Of a stretch of 45,947 nt of DNA, positions 1 through 6,595 are shown piece by piece. A program made the translations under genes and the position numbers. Under the pieces are notes generated by a model, which saw only the letters and a list, made by a program, of their open reading frames with translations, was not told the DNA's origin and did not search any database. Origin of the DNA: UBA1435 sp041663285 (GTDB lineage: Bacteria > Patescibacteriota > Microgenomatia > UBA12405); contig JBAZSP010000005.1 of NCBI GenBank assembly GCA_041663285.1, positions 1 through 45,947 on the forward strand, given 5' to 3'. Each line of letters starts with the position of its first letter. The stretch's first letter is position 1.

Positions 1-373
1 AGGCGGAAACTTCAAAATAGGCAGGCAAAATACTGGCGGTTACCATTTCGGTCAATAGCGGGTTGTCACGGTTTTGCTCCTTGTAGATCGAAAGAGCCTT
101 TTCTTTGGAGATGAATTTTATTTCTCTAATATTGGGATAACTGCTTAGTTCCTTTTGAAGATTTTCGATGGTTAGCTTGTCAAGACCGTCTTTGAGAAAG
201 ATCGTTATTTCGGGTTTGGTCTCAAAATGAATAAGGACAGAAGAGAGGCCCCGATTGACTAAAATAAAGGTGGTCAGAGTAAAAAAACAAGCAGACATAA
301 CCAGGGTGGCGACAAAGCTTTGGAAAGGAGAACGGCGAATATGGTGCCAGGCGGTTTTAAGTGGTGTCATCAT
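1..373 (-). CDS. ftsX: Cell division ABC transporter permease FtsX (5' part only)
   Basis: This is the N-terminal ~124 residues of FtsX, cut by the window edge. FtsX is the membrane partner of FtsE; together they activate peptidoglycan hydrolases at the septum. The fragment begins MMTPLKTAWHHIRRSP, a short cytoplasmic basic segment. One membrane segment follows (about residues 18-38, FVATLVMSACFFTLTTFILV). An extracytoplasmic part then contains an ITIFLKDGL stretch and an ISKEKALSIYK stretch, typical of the FtsX extracellular domain. The start ATG (371-373) overlaps the ftsE stop as ATGA, implying translational coupling. A second Met codon follows immediately, so the start is 373 or 370. The FtsX identity comes from the ftsE neighbour and the N-terminal topology; the C-terminal permease domain is not visible. 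Confidence 0.9.
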   Translation of the reverse strand, partial: MMTPLKTAWHHIRRSPFQSFVATLVMSACFFTLTTFILVNRGLSSVLIHFETKPEITIFLKDGLDKLTIENLQKELSSYPNIREIKFISKEKALSIYKEQNRDNPLLTEMVTASILPAYFEVSA

Positions 374-1047
374 AGTGATTTGTTTTGCAAATCTTTTTCG
401 ATTTGACCATTGCGCAAATAGATAATTCGTTTGTCCAGAGATTCGATAATGTCGGTATTGTGGGTAGTCATAATGATGGTGGTATGATAGTGCCGATTTA
501 TATCCTGAAGCAATTTTATCAGTATCCAGGAATTTTCATTATCAAGATTACCGGTGGGTTCGTCGGCTAAGATAACCGATGGTTCGATGGCAATAGCCCG
601 GGCCAGTGACGCCCGCTGAAGCTCGCCGCCGGAAAGTTGGGACGGGAAGAGAAAGCGGCGGCTGGAGAGATTTACTTTCTTAATAACTTCATCAATCCTG
701 GAGTTTATTTGTGACGGGGGGAAGGAGATGATATCGAGAGCCAGGCCAATGTTTTCCTCGATTGACTTGTCGGCTATTAGCTGGTAATCCTGGTATATTA
801 CGCCAATTCTACGCCTAATTTTTTCGATATCAGTTTTTTTAGCCTGGGTAAAATTAACACCGTCGATATCGAGATTACCGTCAGTAGGACGAATTTGGCC
901 AAGAATAAGCTTAAGTAAAGTTGATTTGCCGGCACCCGACGGGCCGGCAATAAAAACAAACTCCCGGTCAGCTATCTCAAAAGAAACATCTTTTATGGCT
1001 GAAATTATGCCGAAGTTTTTGGTAACATTGGAAAAGGAAATTGTCAT
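370..1047 (-). CDS. ftsE: Cell division ATP-binding protein FtsE
   Basis: FtsE is the ATPase subunit of the FtsEX complex at the division site. The 225-residue length is normal for the family. Visible motifs are Walker A GPSGAGKST (residues 35-43), a Q-loop in VIYQDYQL (~83-90), the ABC signature LSGGELQRASLARA (138-151), Walker B with D-loop VILADEPTGNLD (158-169) and the switch histidine in TTHNTD. The gene abuts the upstream small gene with no gap (its ATG is 1045-1047, and the upstream stop is 1048-1050) and overlaps ftsX by four bases. No Shine-Dalgarno sequence is visible, so translation is probably coupled. It lies downstream of prfB, echoing the prfB-ftsE-ftsX order of many Gram-positive bacteria, here with three genes in between. 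Confidence 0.97.
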   Translation of the reverse strand: MTISFSNVTKNFGIISAIKDVSFEIADREFVFIAGPSGAGKSTLLKLILGQIRPTDGNLDIDGVNFTQAKKTDIEKIRRRIGVIYQDYQLIADKSIEENIGLALDIISFPPSQINSRIDEVIKKVNLSSRRFLFPSQLSGGELQRASLARAIAIEPSVILADEPTGNLDNENSWILIKLLQDINRHYHTTIIMTTHNTDIIESLDKRIIYLRNGQIEKDLQNKSL

Positions 1048-1515
1048 CTATTCGATAATTTTAATGCTGCCAACGTCAAGTAGCCAAGCGACTTTGTTGG
1101 AGCTGTTGGTTTCGCCTTTAATTTCAACTTTTTTACCGATAAAGAGATCAAGGTCAACGGCGGAAGAAGTCAGAGATGCCCGTTGACTTGCCCCACCTTC
1201 GCGGTTAAGAATGTGGGTACCTTCGCCATTGATACTCCCCTTTTCGATGACACCGACGGCGACATCTTTGAAACTTTTTTCCTGATTACCATAGAGCTTG
1301 CCGACCTCAAGATCCTGGGAGCTATTTATTGAGTCGGCAGAAACAGGAGTATTGTTTTTGGAGGAGAACAGACCGGGGGATTTTTGGGACGAAGCCGGAC
1401 GAGAAGTAAAGTAGCCGAGGGTTATGCCTGTGATAACTAAGATGATGACCAGGGGAATCGAGATAAGTTTTTCTGTGGATAAGGGTGATGTTTGATTAAG
1501 ATTGGGGATTTGCAT
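1048..1515 (-). CDS. Small membrane-anchored secreted protein, unknown function
   Basis: A 155-residue protein that I do not recognise. It has a short cytoplasmic N-terminus, one hydrophobic segment at about residues 17-36 (LISIPLVIILVITGITLGYF) and a Ser/Asn-rich linker. A C-terminal domain of about 80 residues contains the stretches LDLFIGKKVEIKGETN and WLLDVGSIKIIE, which resemble beta strands of an OB-like fold; that comparison is an impression only. The topology predicts one membrane anchor with the domain outside. It lies directly upstream of ftsE, with its stop codon touching the ftsE start, so it is very likely co-transcribed. A role in the envelope or at the division site is suggested only by this context. 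Confidence 0.8.
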   Translation of the reverse strand: MQIPNLNQTSPLSTEKLISIPLVIILVITGITLGYFTSRPASSQKSPGLFSSKNNTPVSADSINSSQDLEVGKLYGNQEKSFKDVAVGVIEKGSINGEGTHILNREGGASQRASLTSSAVDLDLFIGKKVEIKGETNSSNKVAWLLDVGSIKIIE

Positions 1516-1548
1516 AATGGATTTAATTAATGGTTAAGTATAGCAAGA

Positions 1549-2289
1549 TTAAGCCGGCTTGGATAATTTGGATGCGATTAAAAAGAGGGTGTCTTGATAC
1601 CGGGGAAAGAGTTTCATCAGGAGATAGTTGAAGGTTTTAATTAACTTTAGAGATAACGGATCCTGACGGTTTTTTGACCTGAAGGGACTAAAAGAAATCG
1701 AATAAAATATTTTAGATACTGATAGAGGAGGAGCCGAAAAGATTGAGACTAGCTCGGAAAAGGTGTATTCACGGTTATGGCGGTGATAAATAGTGCCATC
1801 CGATATTTTGGTTTCGAAAAGTTGGGCCAGAGAAAAATATATGTTGTTACTAAAAATAAGGTTAATAATATTTTGGGAGCGGTTGACGTTTGGGGTGGTA
1901 ACGAGTAACTTACCGGAAGGTTTAAGAACCCGAGCTATTTCGGAGATGGCCAGGCCAGGGTTGGTCAGGTGTTCCAAAACTTCGCTTAGAAGAACTAAAT
2001 CGAAAGTGTTGTCGGGGTATGGTAAGGTGGTGGTGTCGACATTGAGAGAGACGATATTGGGATCGGAGCTTGGTGGGTGAAAAAAAGTAACACCTTGAAT
2101 ACGGAACCTAGTTTTTAAACTACGGTAAAGGATCGGAGGATAGCAACCAATATCTAAAACTGTGGATTGAGGCTTTAGGTTTAGGGTGGTGATTTCGGAA
2201 ATGATACGGGAAAAGCGGTTAAGGTGGATTTGGTAATAGCTGTACTCCCGGGTGCCTTTTGGGGTTAGGGAAAGTGGGTCAGAGGGCAT
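1549..2289 (-). CDS. Class I SAM-dependent methyltransferase (Methyltransf_11 type)
   Basis: A 246-residue protein with a Rossmann-type methyltransferase core. Motif I is STVLDIGCYPPIL (about residues 42-54). The post-motif region has DTTTLPYPDNTFDLVLLSEV, followed by LEHLTNPGLAISEIARVLKPSGKLLVTTPN, typical of the ubiE/Methyltransf_11 group. Motif I lacks the second glycine of the classical GxGxG, a common variation in this group. The C-terminal ~80 residues are basic and hydrophobic. The substrate cannot be told from the sequence. Envelope neighbours (an LCP protein upstream, overlapping by 11 bases, and ftsEX downstream) suggest a glycan or lipid, but that is inference. Confidence 0.88.
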   Translation of the reverse strand: MPSDPLSLTPKGTREYSYYQIHLNRFSRIISEITTLNLKPQSTVLDIGCYPPILYRSLKTRFRIQGVTFFHPPSSDPNIVSLNVDTTTLPYPDNTFDLVLLSEVLEHLTNPGLAISEIARVLKPSGKLLVTTPNVNRSQNIINLIFSNNIYFSLAQLFETKISDGTIYHRHNREYTFSELVSIFSAPPLSVSKIFYSISFSPFRSKNRQDPLSLKLIKTFNYLLMKLFPRYQDTLFLIASKLSKPA

Positions 2290-3325
2290 AAATTGAGGAA
2301 TGGATAAATGACTGGAGGTCTTGGTAGCTTGGATCTGAGGGGAGAAAAACCCACTGGCCTTGATATGGCTGCCCGGGATAGTAGATCAGGCCGTCACGAG
2401 CAGTTTGGCCTACCGGAAGATCAATTTTTCGGATGGTTAAATTGGAAAGATTGGCGTGTAGGGCTGCAGTTAAAAGATCCTGATCATTAAGAGTATGAAC
2501 TAAATCATGATGAAAAAAGTTATAAAGGGTTGCCAGATTACTAATATTAAAAATAAATTGACGACTTTTTAATTTGCCAAGAATTGCTTCTATTAAAAGT
2601 TGTTGCCGTTTTATCCGTCCAAGATCGGTGCCTCCCGAAGAAGCGGTATCGGAACTCTTCCGAGAACGGACAAACGGTGCTAGATTCGATTGATTAATGT
2701 GGTTCCAGCCAGACGGGTATTCAACGGTTATATATATTGGGGTATTTTTTGATGGTTGGGTGATATAAGCCGGATTGGGATACGAAGTATCTTTGAATCC
2801 CTGGTCAAGATAGACATCGACTCCCCCGACTAAGGAGAGAAGGGTTTCCAGGTTTTTAGTTTCGAGGATGATGACATGGTCGATTGGTTGATGAGTTAAA
2901 TCAGAAAAGGCCGACTTTAAATAATCAAAATTTGCCTGATTATTTATTTTGCTGGCGGGGTAAATGTTGTTAATTTTTGATGAAAAGGGATGGTACCAGA
3001 GGTCGCGTGGGAGCGAAACAAGGTAAAGCCGGCCGGTTTTAAATTCAAGGGAGGCAAAAATGATAGTATCGGTAGATTCGGTTTTTTCTAACCAATCATC
3101 CCGCTTTTCTAAACCCAGAATGATAAAATTTTGCCGGGCAATAGTTTTGGCCGAAGGGAAGAGTGAGGATTTAAAAGTGGAAAGGTAATACCAGGGTGAG
3201 TTGCCTGTCTGGCGGGAAAAATTGGAGAGAATCAGGAAGGTGACGGAAAGTATCGCCAGAGTGGCTAGAGAAAGAGCCAAAAGGAGGGAAAGAAATATTG
3301 TTTTAAGCTGGGGAAAGCGAATCAT
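2279..3325 (-). CDS. LytR-CpsA-Psr (LCP) family cell-wall glycopolymer ligase
   Basis: LCP proteins transfer polyprenyl-phosphate-linked glycans to peptidoglycan or other acceptors on the outer face of the membrane. The 348-residue protein has an N-terminal membrane segment (about residues 8-32). The LCP core follows: FIILGLEKRDDW, STDTIIFASLEFKTGRLYLV with SLPRDLWY carrying the conserved Arg-Asp, then KINNIYPASK, VGGVDVYLDQGF, and the second Arg cluster in FVRSRKSSD and GTDLGRIKRQQ. These arginines bind the lipid pyrophosphate in characterised members. Its ATG overlaps the prfB stop by four bases, and it overlaps the methyltransferase by 11 bases. With sortase and FtsEX also present, it supports a Gram-positive-like surface. 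Confidence 0.93.
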   Translation of the reverse strand: MIRFPQLKTIFLSLLLALSLATLAILSVTFLILSNFSRQTGNSPWYYLSTFKSSLFPSAKTIARQNFIILGLEKRDDWLEKTESTDTIIFASLEFKTGRLYLVSLPRDLWYHPFSSKINNIYPASKINNQANFDYLKSAFSDLTHQPIDHVIILETKNLETLLSLVGGVDVYLDQGFKDTSYPNPAYITQPSKNTPIYITVEYPSGWNHINQSNLAPFVRSRKSSDTASSGGTDLGRIKRQQLLIEAILGKLKSRQFIFNISNLATLYNFFHHDLVHTLNDQDLLTAALHANLSNLTIRKIDLPVGQTARDGLIYYPGQPYQGQWVFLPSDPSYQDLQSFIHSSIYAL

Positions 3326-4392
3326 AGAAATTTTAGTTCAGCTTCGATAAATTGGTCTAGGTTGCCATCTAAAACTGATACGGTATCGGAGGTTTCGATC
3401 CGAGTTCGGATGTCCTTGACCATTTTATAGGGGTGAAGGACGTATGATCTTATTTGGTGGCCCCAGCCGGGTATGATATTTTCACCTTTAATGGCCTTTT
3501 TTTCCAGCTGGTGTTTTTCTTGCTCTATAGCCCAGAGCTTTGATTGGAGGATCTGCATGGCTAATTCCCGGTTCTGTTCCTGTGATCTTTGGCTTTGACA
3601 AGCGACCATAATCCCAGATGGGCGGTGGACAAGCCGAACAGCCGTGCTAACTTTGTTGACATTTTGGCCGCCGTGGCCACCAGACCGATAAGCAGAAAAC
3701 TCAATATCACCCGGATTAACTGAAAAATCGTTTAGATGCTCAATAAGCGGAGTAACCTCAACTTTAGAAAAGGAAGTCTGACGAAGTTTATCGGCATTGA
3801 AGGGAGAAAGTCTCACAAGGCGATGGACTCCGGACTCACCCTTGAGAAAGCCGTAGGCATAACTATGAGCGACTTTAAAATAGACTGACTTAATGCCGGT
3901 TTCTTCACCGGGGGTGATATCAAGAAGTTCGTAGTGCCACTTCTTTTTTTCAAAGTATTTCATATACATGCGTTGGAGCATTGAGCTCCAATCCATAGCT
4001 TCGGTACCTCCCTGGCCGGCGTGGATGGAGAGAATGGCAGGGTTTTTGTCGTACTTTGATGAAAGATAGGTAACCATTTCCAGTTGATTAATTTCCTGAT
4101 CTAATTGCTTAAGACTGGCGAATAATTCTGTTTGGATGGATTCGTCCGATTGTTTAAGGAGTAATTCTTCAATTTCCCGAAGGGAAGTCAGAGAGTGGTC
4201 AAGTGAGTTAACTGAGTCGACCTGACTTTGAAGGTCTGAAAGTTTTTGCATCTGGTCGGATGAATCGGAATGTTGCCAAAAATCAGGCTGTTGGGTGAGG
4301 GTTTTCAAGTCAGCCAGATCCTGTAGAAGCTTTGGGAAATTAAGTTTAACTTTAATGGCGTTTAAACGGGGTGACAAATCAGAGGTGGTCAT
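3322..4392 (-). CDS. prfB: Peptide chain release factor 2
   Basis: RF2 recognises UAA and UGA stop codons and triggers peptide release. The 356-residue length is normal. The GGQ peptidyl-hydrolysis motif lies in SGGHGGQNVNKVSTAVRL, and the RF2-type SPF tripeptide lies in LVRLSPFNADKLRQ. Several genes here stop with TGA, consistent with an active RF2. The reading frame is continuous from MTTSDLSPRLNAIKVKLNF through QQPDFW, so the programmed +1 frameshift common in bacterial prfB is absent. It follows a small membrane gene by 11 bases and overlaps the LCP gene by four. No Shine-Dalgarno is visible before ATG 4390-4392. Confidence 0.97.
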   Translation of the reverse strand: MTTSDLSPRLNAIKVKLNFPKLLQDLADLKTLTQQPDFWQHSDSSDQMQKLSDLQSQVDSVNSLDHSLTSLREIEELLLKQSDESIQTELFASLKQLDQEINQLEMVTYLSSKYDKNPAILSIHAGQGGTEAMDWSSMLQRMYMKYFEKKKWHYELLDITPGEETGIKSVYFKVAHSYAYGFLKGESGVHRLVRLSPFNADKLRQTSFSKVEVTPLIEHLNDFSVNPGDIEFSAYRSGGHGGQNVNKVSTAVRLVHRPSGIMVACQSQRSQEQNRELAMQILQSKLWAIEQEKHQLEKKAIKGENIIPGWGHQIRSYVLHPYKMVKDIRTRIETSDTVSVLDGNLDQFIEAELKFL

Positions 4393-4403
4393 AACTTGGG
4401 AGT

Positions 4404-4787
4404 TTATGGGGTTTGGGTAGGATCAGGCTCGATCTTTTTCATCATATCCTGATAGATACTATTTATAATATATTTTTGAATATTTTTGACGATGTTTTGA
4501 GGTAAACCGTTGAGTGATGATAAGAGGTTAAGATAAGTTAGGTTGATTTTTTCAAATTCGGGACTTTTTTGGATAGCTTCAATTTTCTTTTGGTATTCGG
4601 GGGTGAGGTTTTGATAGGCCTGACTAAGGAAAGCTGGTAACGCCGGACTAGAAGTAGAATATTTTTTTTGAGATACAGCGGTGCTTAAATAGCTAACTGA
4701 GGAATAAAGAAAAAGGGCAAATAGGAAAATCCGGATAAAATGGGTTAAGGTAAACTTAAAATTTTTATGTTTAAGCTTGGTGGACAC
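4404..4787 (-). CDS. Small membrane-anchored protein, unknown function
   Basis: A 127-residue protein I do not recognise. It has a basic N-terminus (STKLKHKNFKF), one hydrophobic segment at about residues 15-37 (FIRIFLFALFLYSSVSYLS) and a mostly helical, polar C-terminal part containing YQNLTPEYQKKIEAIQKSP and a helix rich in Asn and Gln. The start codon is GTG (4785-4787); no better ATG lies upstream before the preceding stop. It lies 11 bases after the thioredoxin-like gene and 11 bases before prfB, inside the same minus operon. The topology suggests an anchored extracytoplasmic protein. Confidence 0.75.
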   Translation of the reverse strand: MSTKLKHKNFKFTLTHFIRIFLFALFLYSSVSYLSTAVSQKKYSTSSPALPAFLSQAYQNLTPEYQKKIEAIQKSPEFEKINLTYLNLLSSLNGLPQNIVKNIQKYIINSIYQDMMKKIEPDPTQTP

Positions 4788-4798
4788 AAGCTATTTTA

Positions 4799-5188
4799 TC
4801 ATTGGCGGAGAGAGAATTTTTGTGAAAGGAAGTCGATTATTGGCTGGTCACCGTAGAAACATTTGGAGCTATTTGTATCAAAACCAAGAGGGACACCAAT
4901 GGCTGCAGAGGAGTCAATTTCAGGACAATTTTTTACGTTTTCGGCCATTTCGCGGGCGTTAGCTTGGTTGCTAAATACTTCTTTATATACGAGACAAATT
5001 TTATCCTGAAGATTGTTTTTGGATATAAAATCTTTAACGTTTTCGCAATGGGAACAACCTTCACCCCAGTAGATGAGTAACTCCGGCTGGCAAACAGGCT
5101 GTTTGGCGGGAAGGGTGCTGGACACAGCAGTGCGGATGAGGATTAAGCCAAGAACTAAAAAAATGAAAAGAAGGAGCGGTTTCTTCAT
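4799..5188 (-). CDS. Membrane-anchored thioredoxin-fold protein with CSHC motif
   Basis: A 129-residue protein with an N-terminal membrane segment or uncleaved signal (about residues 4-22, LLLFIFLVLGLILIRTAVS). A thioredoxin/glutaredoxin-like domain follows, with the redox motif in LIYWGEGCSHCENVKDFI (CxxC at about residues 46-49). Later elements are a long helix, a CPEIDSSAAIGVPLGFD segment that fits the cis-proline loop (GVP), and KCFYGDQPIIDFLSQ. It probably acts outside the membrane in disulfide chemistry. Its ATG overlaps the stop of the cyclophilin gene as ATGA (5185-5188), so the two are likely coupled. Pairing with an extracytoplasmic prolyl isomerase suggests a folding role for secreted proteins (inference). 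Confidence 0.85.
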   Translation of the reverse strand: MKKPLLLFIFLVLGLILIRTAVSSTLPAKQPVCQPELLIYWGEGCSHCENVKDFISKNNLQDKICLVYKEVFSNQANAREMAENVKNCPEIDSSAAIGVPLGFDTNSSKCFYGDQPIIDFLSQKFSLRQ

Positions 5189-5790
5189 TTGGTTGAATCG
5201 GTTAGTTCGAGAATTTTGTCGTTGACGGCAATCTTGTCGAGTACTTCAAACCCGGATATAACCTCACCGAAATTGACGTATTCTCCGGTTAGCTGGGCAC
5301 AGGTTTCGTCACTAAGGCAAATAAAAAACTGACTGTCGTTGGAAACTTCTTTGGATTCAGCGGTTCTGGCCAGGCCGACACTGCCGCGCTTGAAAAGAAT
5401 AGAGTTGATTTCGGATTTTATCTTGCCACCGCCGGTGCCTGTCCCTAACGGATCGCCCCCTTGGACAACGAAGCCGGGCTCTACCCGATGAAAGACCAGG
5501 TTGTTATAAAATCCGGCTTGAATTTTTGATAAAAAATTGGCTACGGTGTTAGGTGCTTCTTTGGGATAAAGCTTGATAACAATTTCGCCATTTTTAGTTT
5601 TTAGTCCAACGATAGAATCTGAATTTGGGTTGATGGTAGTGGTGGGCATTTGATTAGTGGTAAATGGAGTAATAGTAGGACTGGTTGTAGAGGGGGAGGT
5701 GGCCTTGGGAATTAACTGGCAAGAGGAGAGCAAAAAAGAGGTAAAAATAATGAAGAAAGGAGCGGCAAAAAGAGTGATATTTTTTGGCAT
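5185..5790 (-). CDS. Cyclophilin-type peptidyl-prolyl cis-trans isomerase lipoprotein
   Basis: A 201-residue protein that catalyses cis-trans isomerisation of peptidyl-proline bonds, predicted to be lipid-anchored outside the cell. The signal peptide ends in a lipobox LLSSC with Cys24, followed by a Ser/Thr/Pro linker. The cyclophilin domain starts at IVGLKTKNGEIVIKLYPKEA. It contains the catalytic region FHRVEPGFVVQGGD (Arg in FHRV, Gln in VQGGD), GTGTGGGKI, GLARTA and the NDSQFFICL strand. The terminal part is GEVISGFEVLDKIA. It sits four bases downstream of the C39-like gene and overlaps the thioredoxin-like gene by four bases. Confidence 0.94.
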   Translation of the reverse strand: MPKNITLFAAPFFIIFTSFLLSSCQLIPKATSPSTTSPTITPFTTNQMPTTTINPNSDSIVGLKTKNGEIVIKLYPKEAPNTVANFLSKIQAGFYNNLVFHRVEPGFVVQGGDPLGTGTGGGKIKSEINSILFKRGSVGLARTAESKEVSNDSQFFICLSDETCAQLTGEYVNFGEVISGFEVLDKIAVNDKILELTDSTK

Positions 5791-5794
5791 AGGG

Positions 5795-6559
5795 TTATTT
5801 TACCAAAACCAAAACACTTTTGCTCCCCTGATCTATGTTTTCTTTATGGCCTTCGGGTGGGAAATCATGGATACTTTCCATGAGTAAAGAATAAGAATAA
5901 CTAAAATAAGCCCCAAACTGGGTGCCGACATCGTGGACAAAAAATTCCTTTTTGGTATCATCGTAGCCCAGAATTACCAGGCTGTGATACCAAGGGCCAC
6001 CGCTTTTAAAATGTTTATTTTCACGGTAGAGGGTTTTGCCGTTAGCGGTAACAATGACGGGAATGTTTCGGACCAGGTATTTTTTGATTGTTTCGATGGT
6101 CGGATCGGTAACAATAGTCGATTGGTAACCGAGATGTCGGGAAGAAATGGTGGCCATTTGAGATTGATTAATATCTTTAACAAAGCCGAGCTCGGTTTCA
6201 AAGTTAAGCATATTTTGCAGGTCGGTTTTGATGGTAGGGACGGAAGGGGTTTGGTTTTTATAAAAATAGTCGACGGTTAGAAGGGCGGCTTCTTCGCAGG
6301 TGTCCTGCCAGGGCTGATCCCAAATTTTTTCCGGAGCTTGAGGCACAAAGGCAGTTTTAATTAAGGTAAAGTTCGGTAAAGAGTCGGTAAAGGGTTGAGT
6401 GGGCTGGGGGGTAATTGAGGAGACCAGGGCGGCATAACGCAAAGAGGCATCAGTAACTGCAGGCGGTGAACTGATCCGGGTTTTATATAAGTAAAAAACG
6501 ATGGAAACTGAAGCGACGGCCAAGAAAATAGTGAGGATATATGCCTTGGGTTTAAACAT
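5795..6559 (-). CDS. Membrane-anchored C39-like cysteine peptidase-fold protein
   Basis: A 254-residue protein starting at ATG 6557-6559 (MFKPKAYILT). The reading frame stays open further upstream, but that part overlaps typA and its promoter, and a -10 element lies five bases before this ATG. One membrane segment (about residues 7-24) is followed by a papain-like C39 domain. The candidate nucleophile Cys88 is in WQDTCEEAALLTVDYF. The histidine is in GGPWYHSLVILGYDD and the acidic partner in FFVHDVGTQFG. This matches the Peptidase_C39_2-like families often found in CPR genomes. It lacks a linked ABC transporter, so it is probably a surface hydrolase or autoprocessing enzyme rather than a bacteriocin exporter. 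It is the first gene of the long minus operon. Confidence 0.85.
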   Translation of the reverse strand: MFKPKAYILTIFLAVASVSIVFYLYKTRISSPPAVTDASLRYAALVSSITPQPTQPFTDSLPNFTLIKTAFVPQAPEKIWDQPWQDTCEEAALLTVDYFYKNQTPSVPTIKTDLQNMLNFETELGFVKDINQSQMATISSRHLGYQSTIVTDPTIETIKKYLVRNIPVIVTANGKTLYRENKHFKSGGPWYHSLVILGYDDTKKEFFVHDVGTQFGAYFSYSYSLLMESIHDFPPEGHKENIDQGSKSVLVLVK

Positions 6560-6564
6560 AGGGT

Positions 6565-6570
6565 ATTTTA
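6565..6570 (-). promoter_or_regulatory. -10 element TAAAAT before the C39-like operon
   Basis: TAAAAT on the minus strand ends five bases before ATG 6559. This predicts transcription starting at or next to the start codon (leaderless). No good -35 was seen. It lies back to back with the typA -10. Confidence 0.55.
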
Positions 6571-6583
6571 CCCTGATTGAGGG

Positions 6584-6589
6584 TATAAT
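6584..6589 (+). promoter_or_regulatory. Consensus -10 TATAAT before typA
   Basis: A perfect TATAAT lies six bases before the typA ATG (6596), predicting a leaderless mRNA. No -35 consensus is visible at the usual distance. The hexamer GGGTAT occurs at 6561 and again 20 bases later at 6581, the second copy overlapping this element. Confidence 0.65.
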
Positions 6590-6595
6590 ACACGA

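Noticed and set aside
1549..2289. Methyltransferase inactivated by loss of the GxGxG motif
   Set aside because: Motif I varies naturally in this group (DIGCYPP here), and the acidic, LPYPDNTFDLV and LKPSGKLLVTTPN regions are all intact.
5795..6559. Bacteriocin or lantibiotic processing system built on the C39 domain
   Set aside because: There is no fused or adjacent ABC exporter and no double-glycine leader peptide gene; the domain is on a single membrane anchor.
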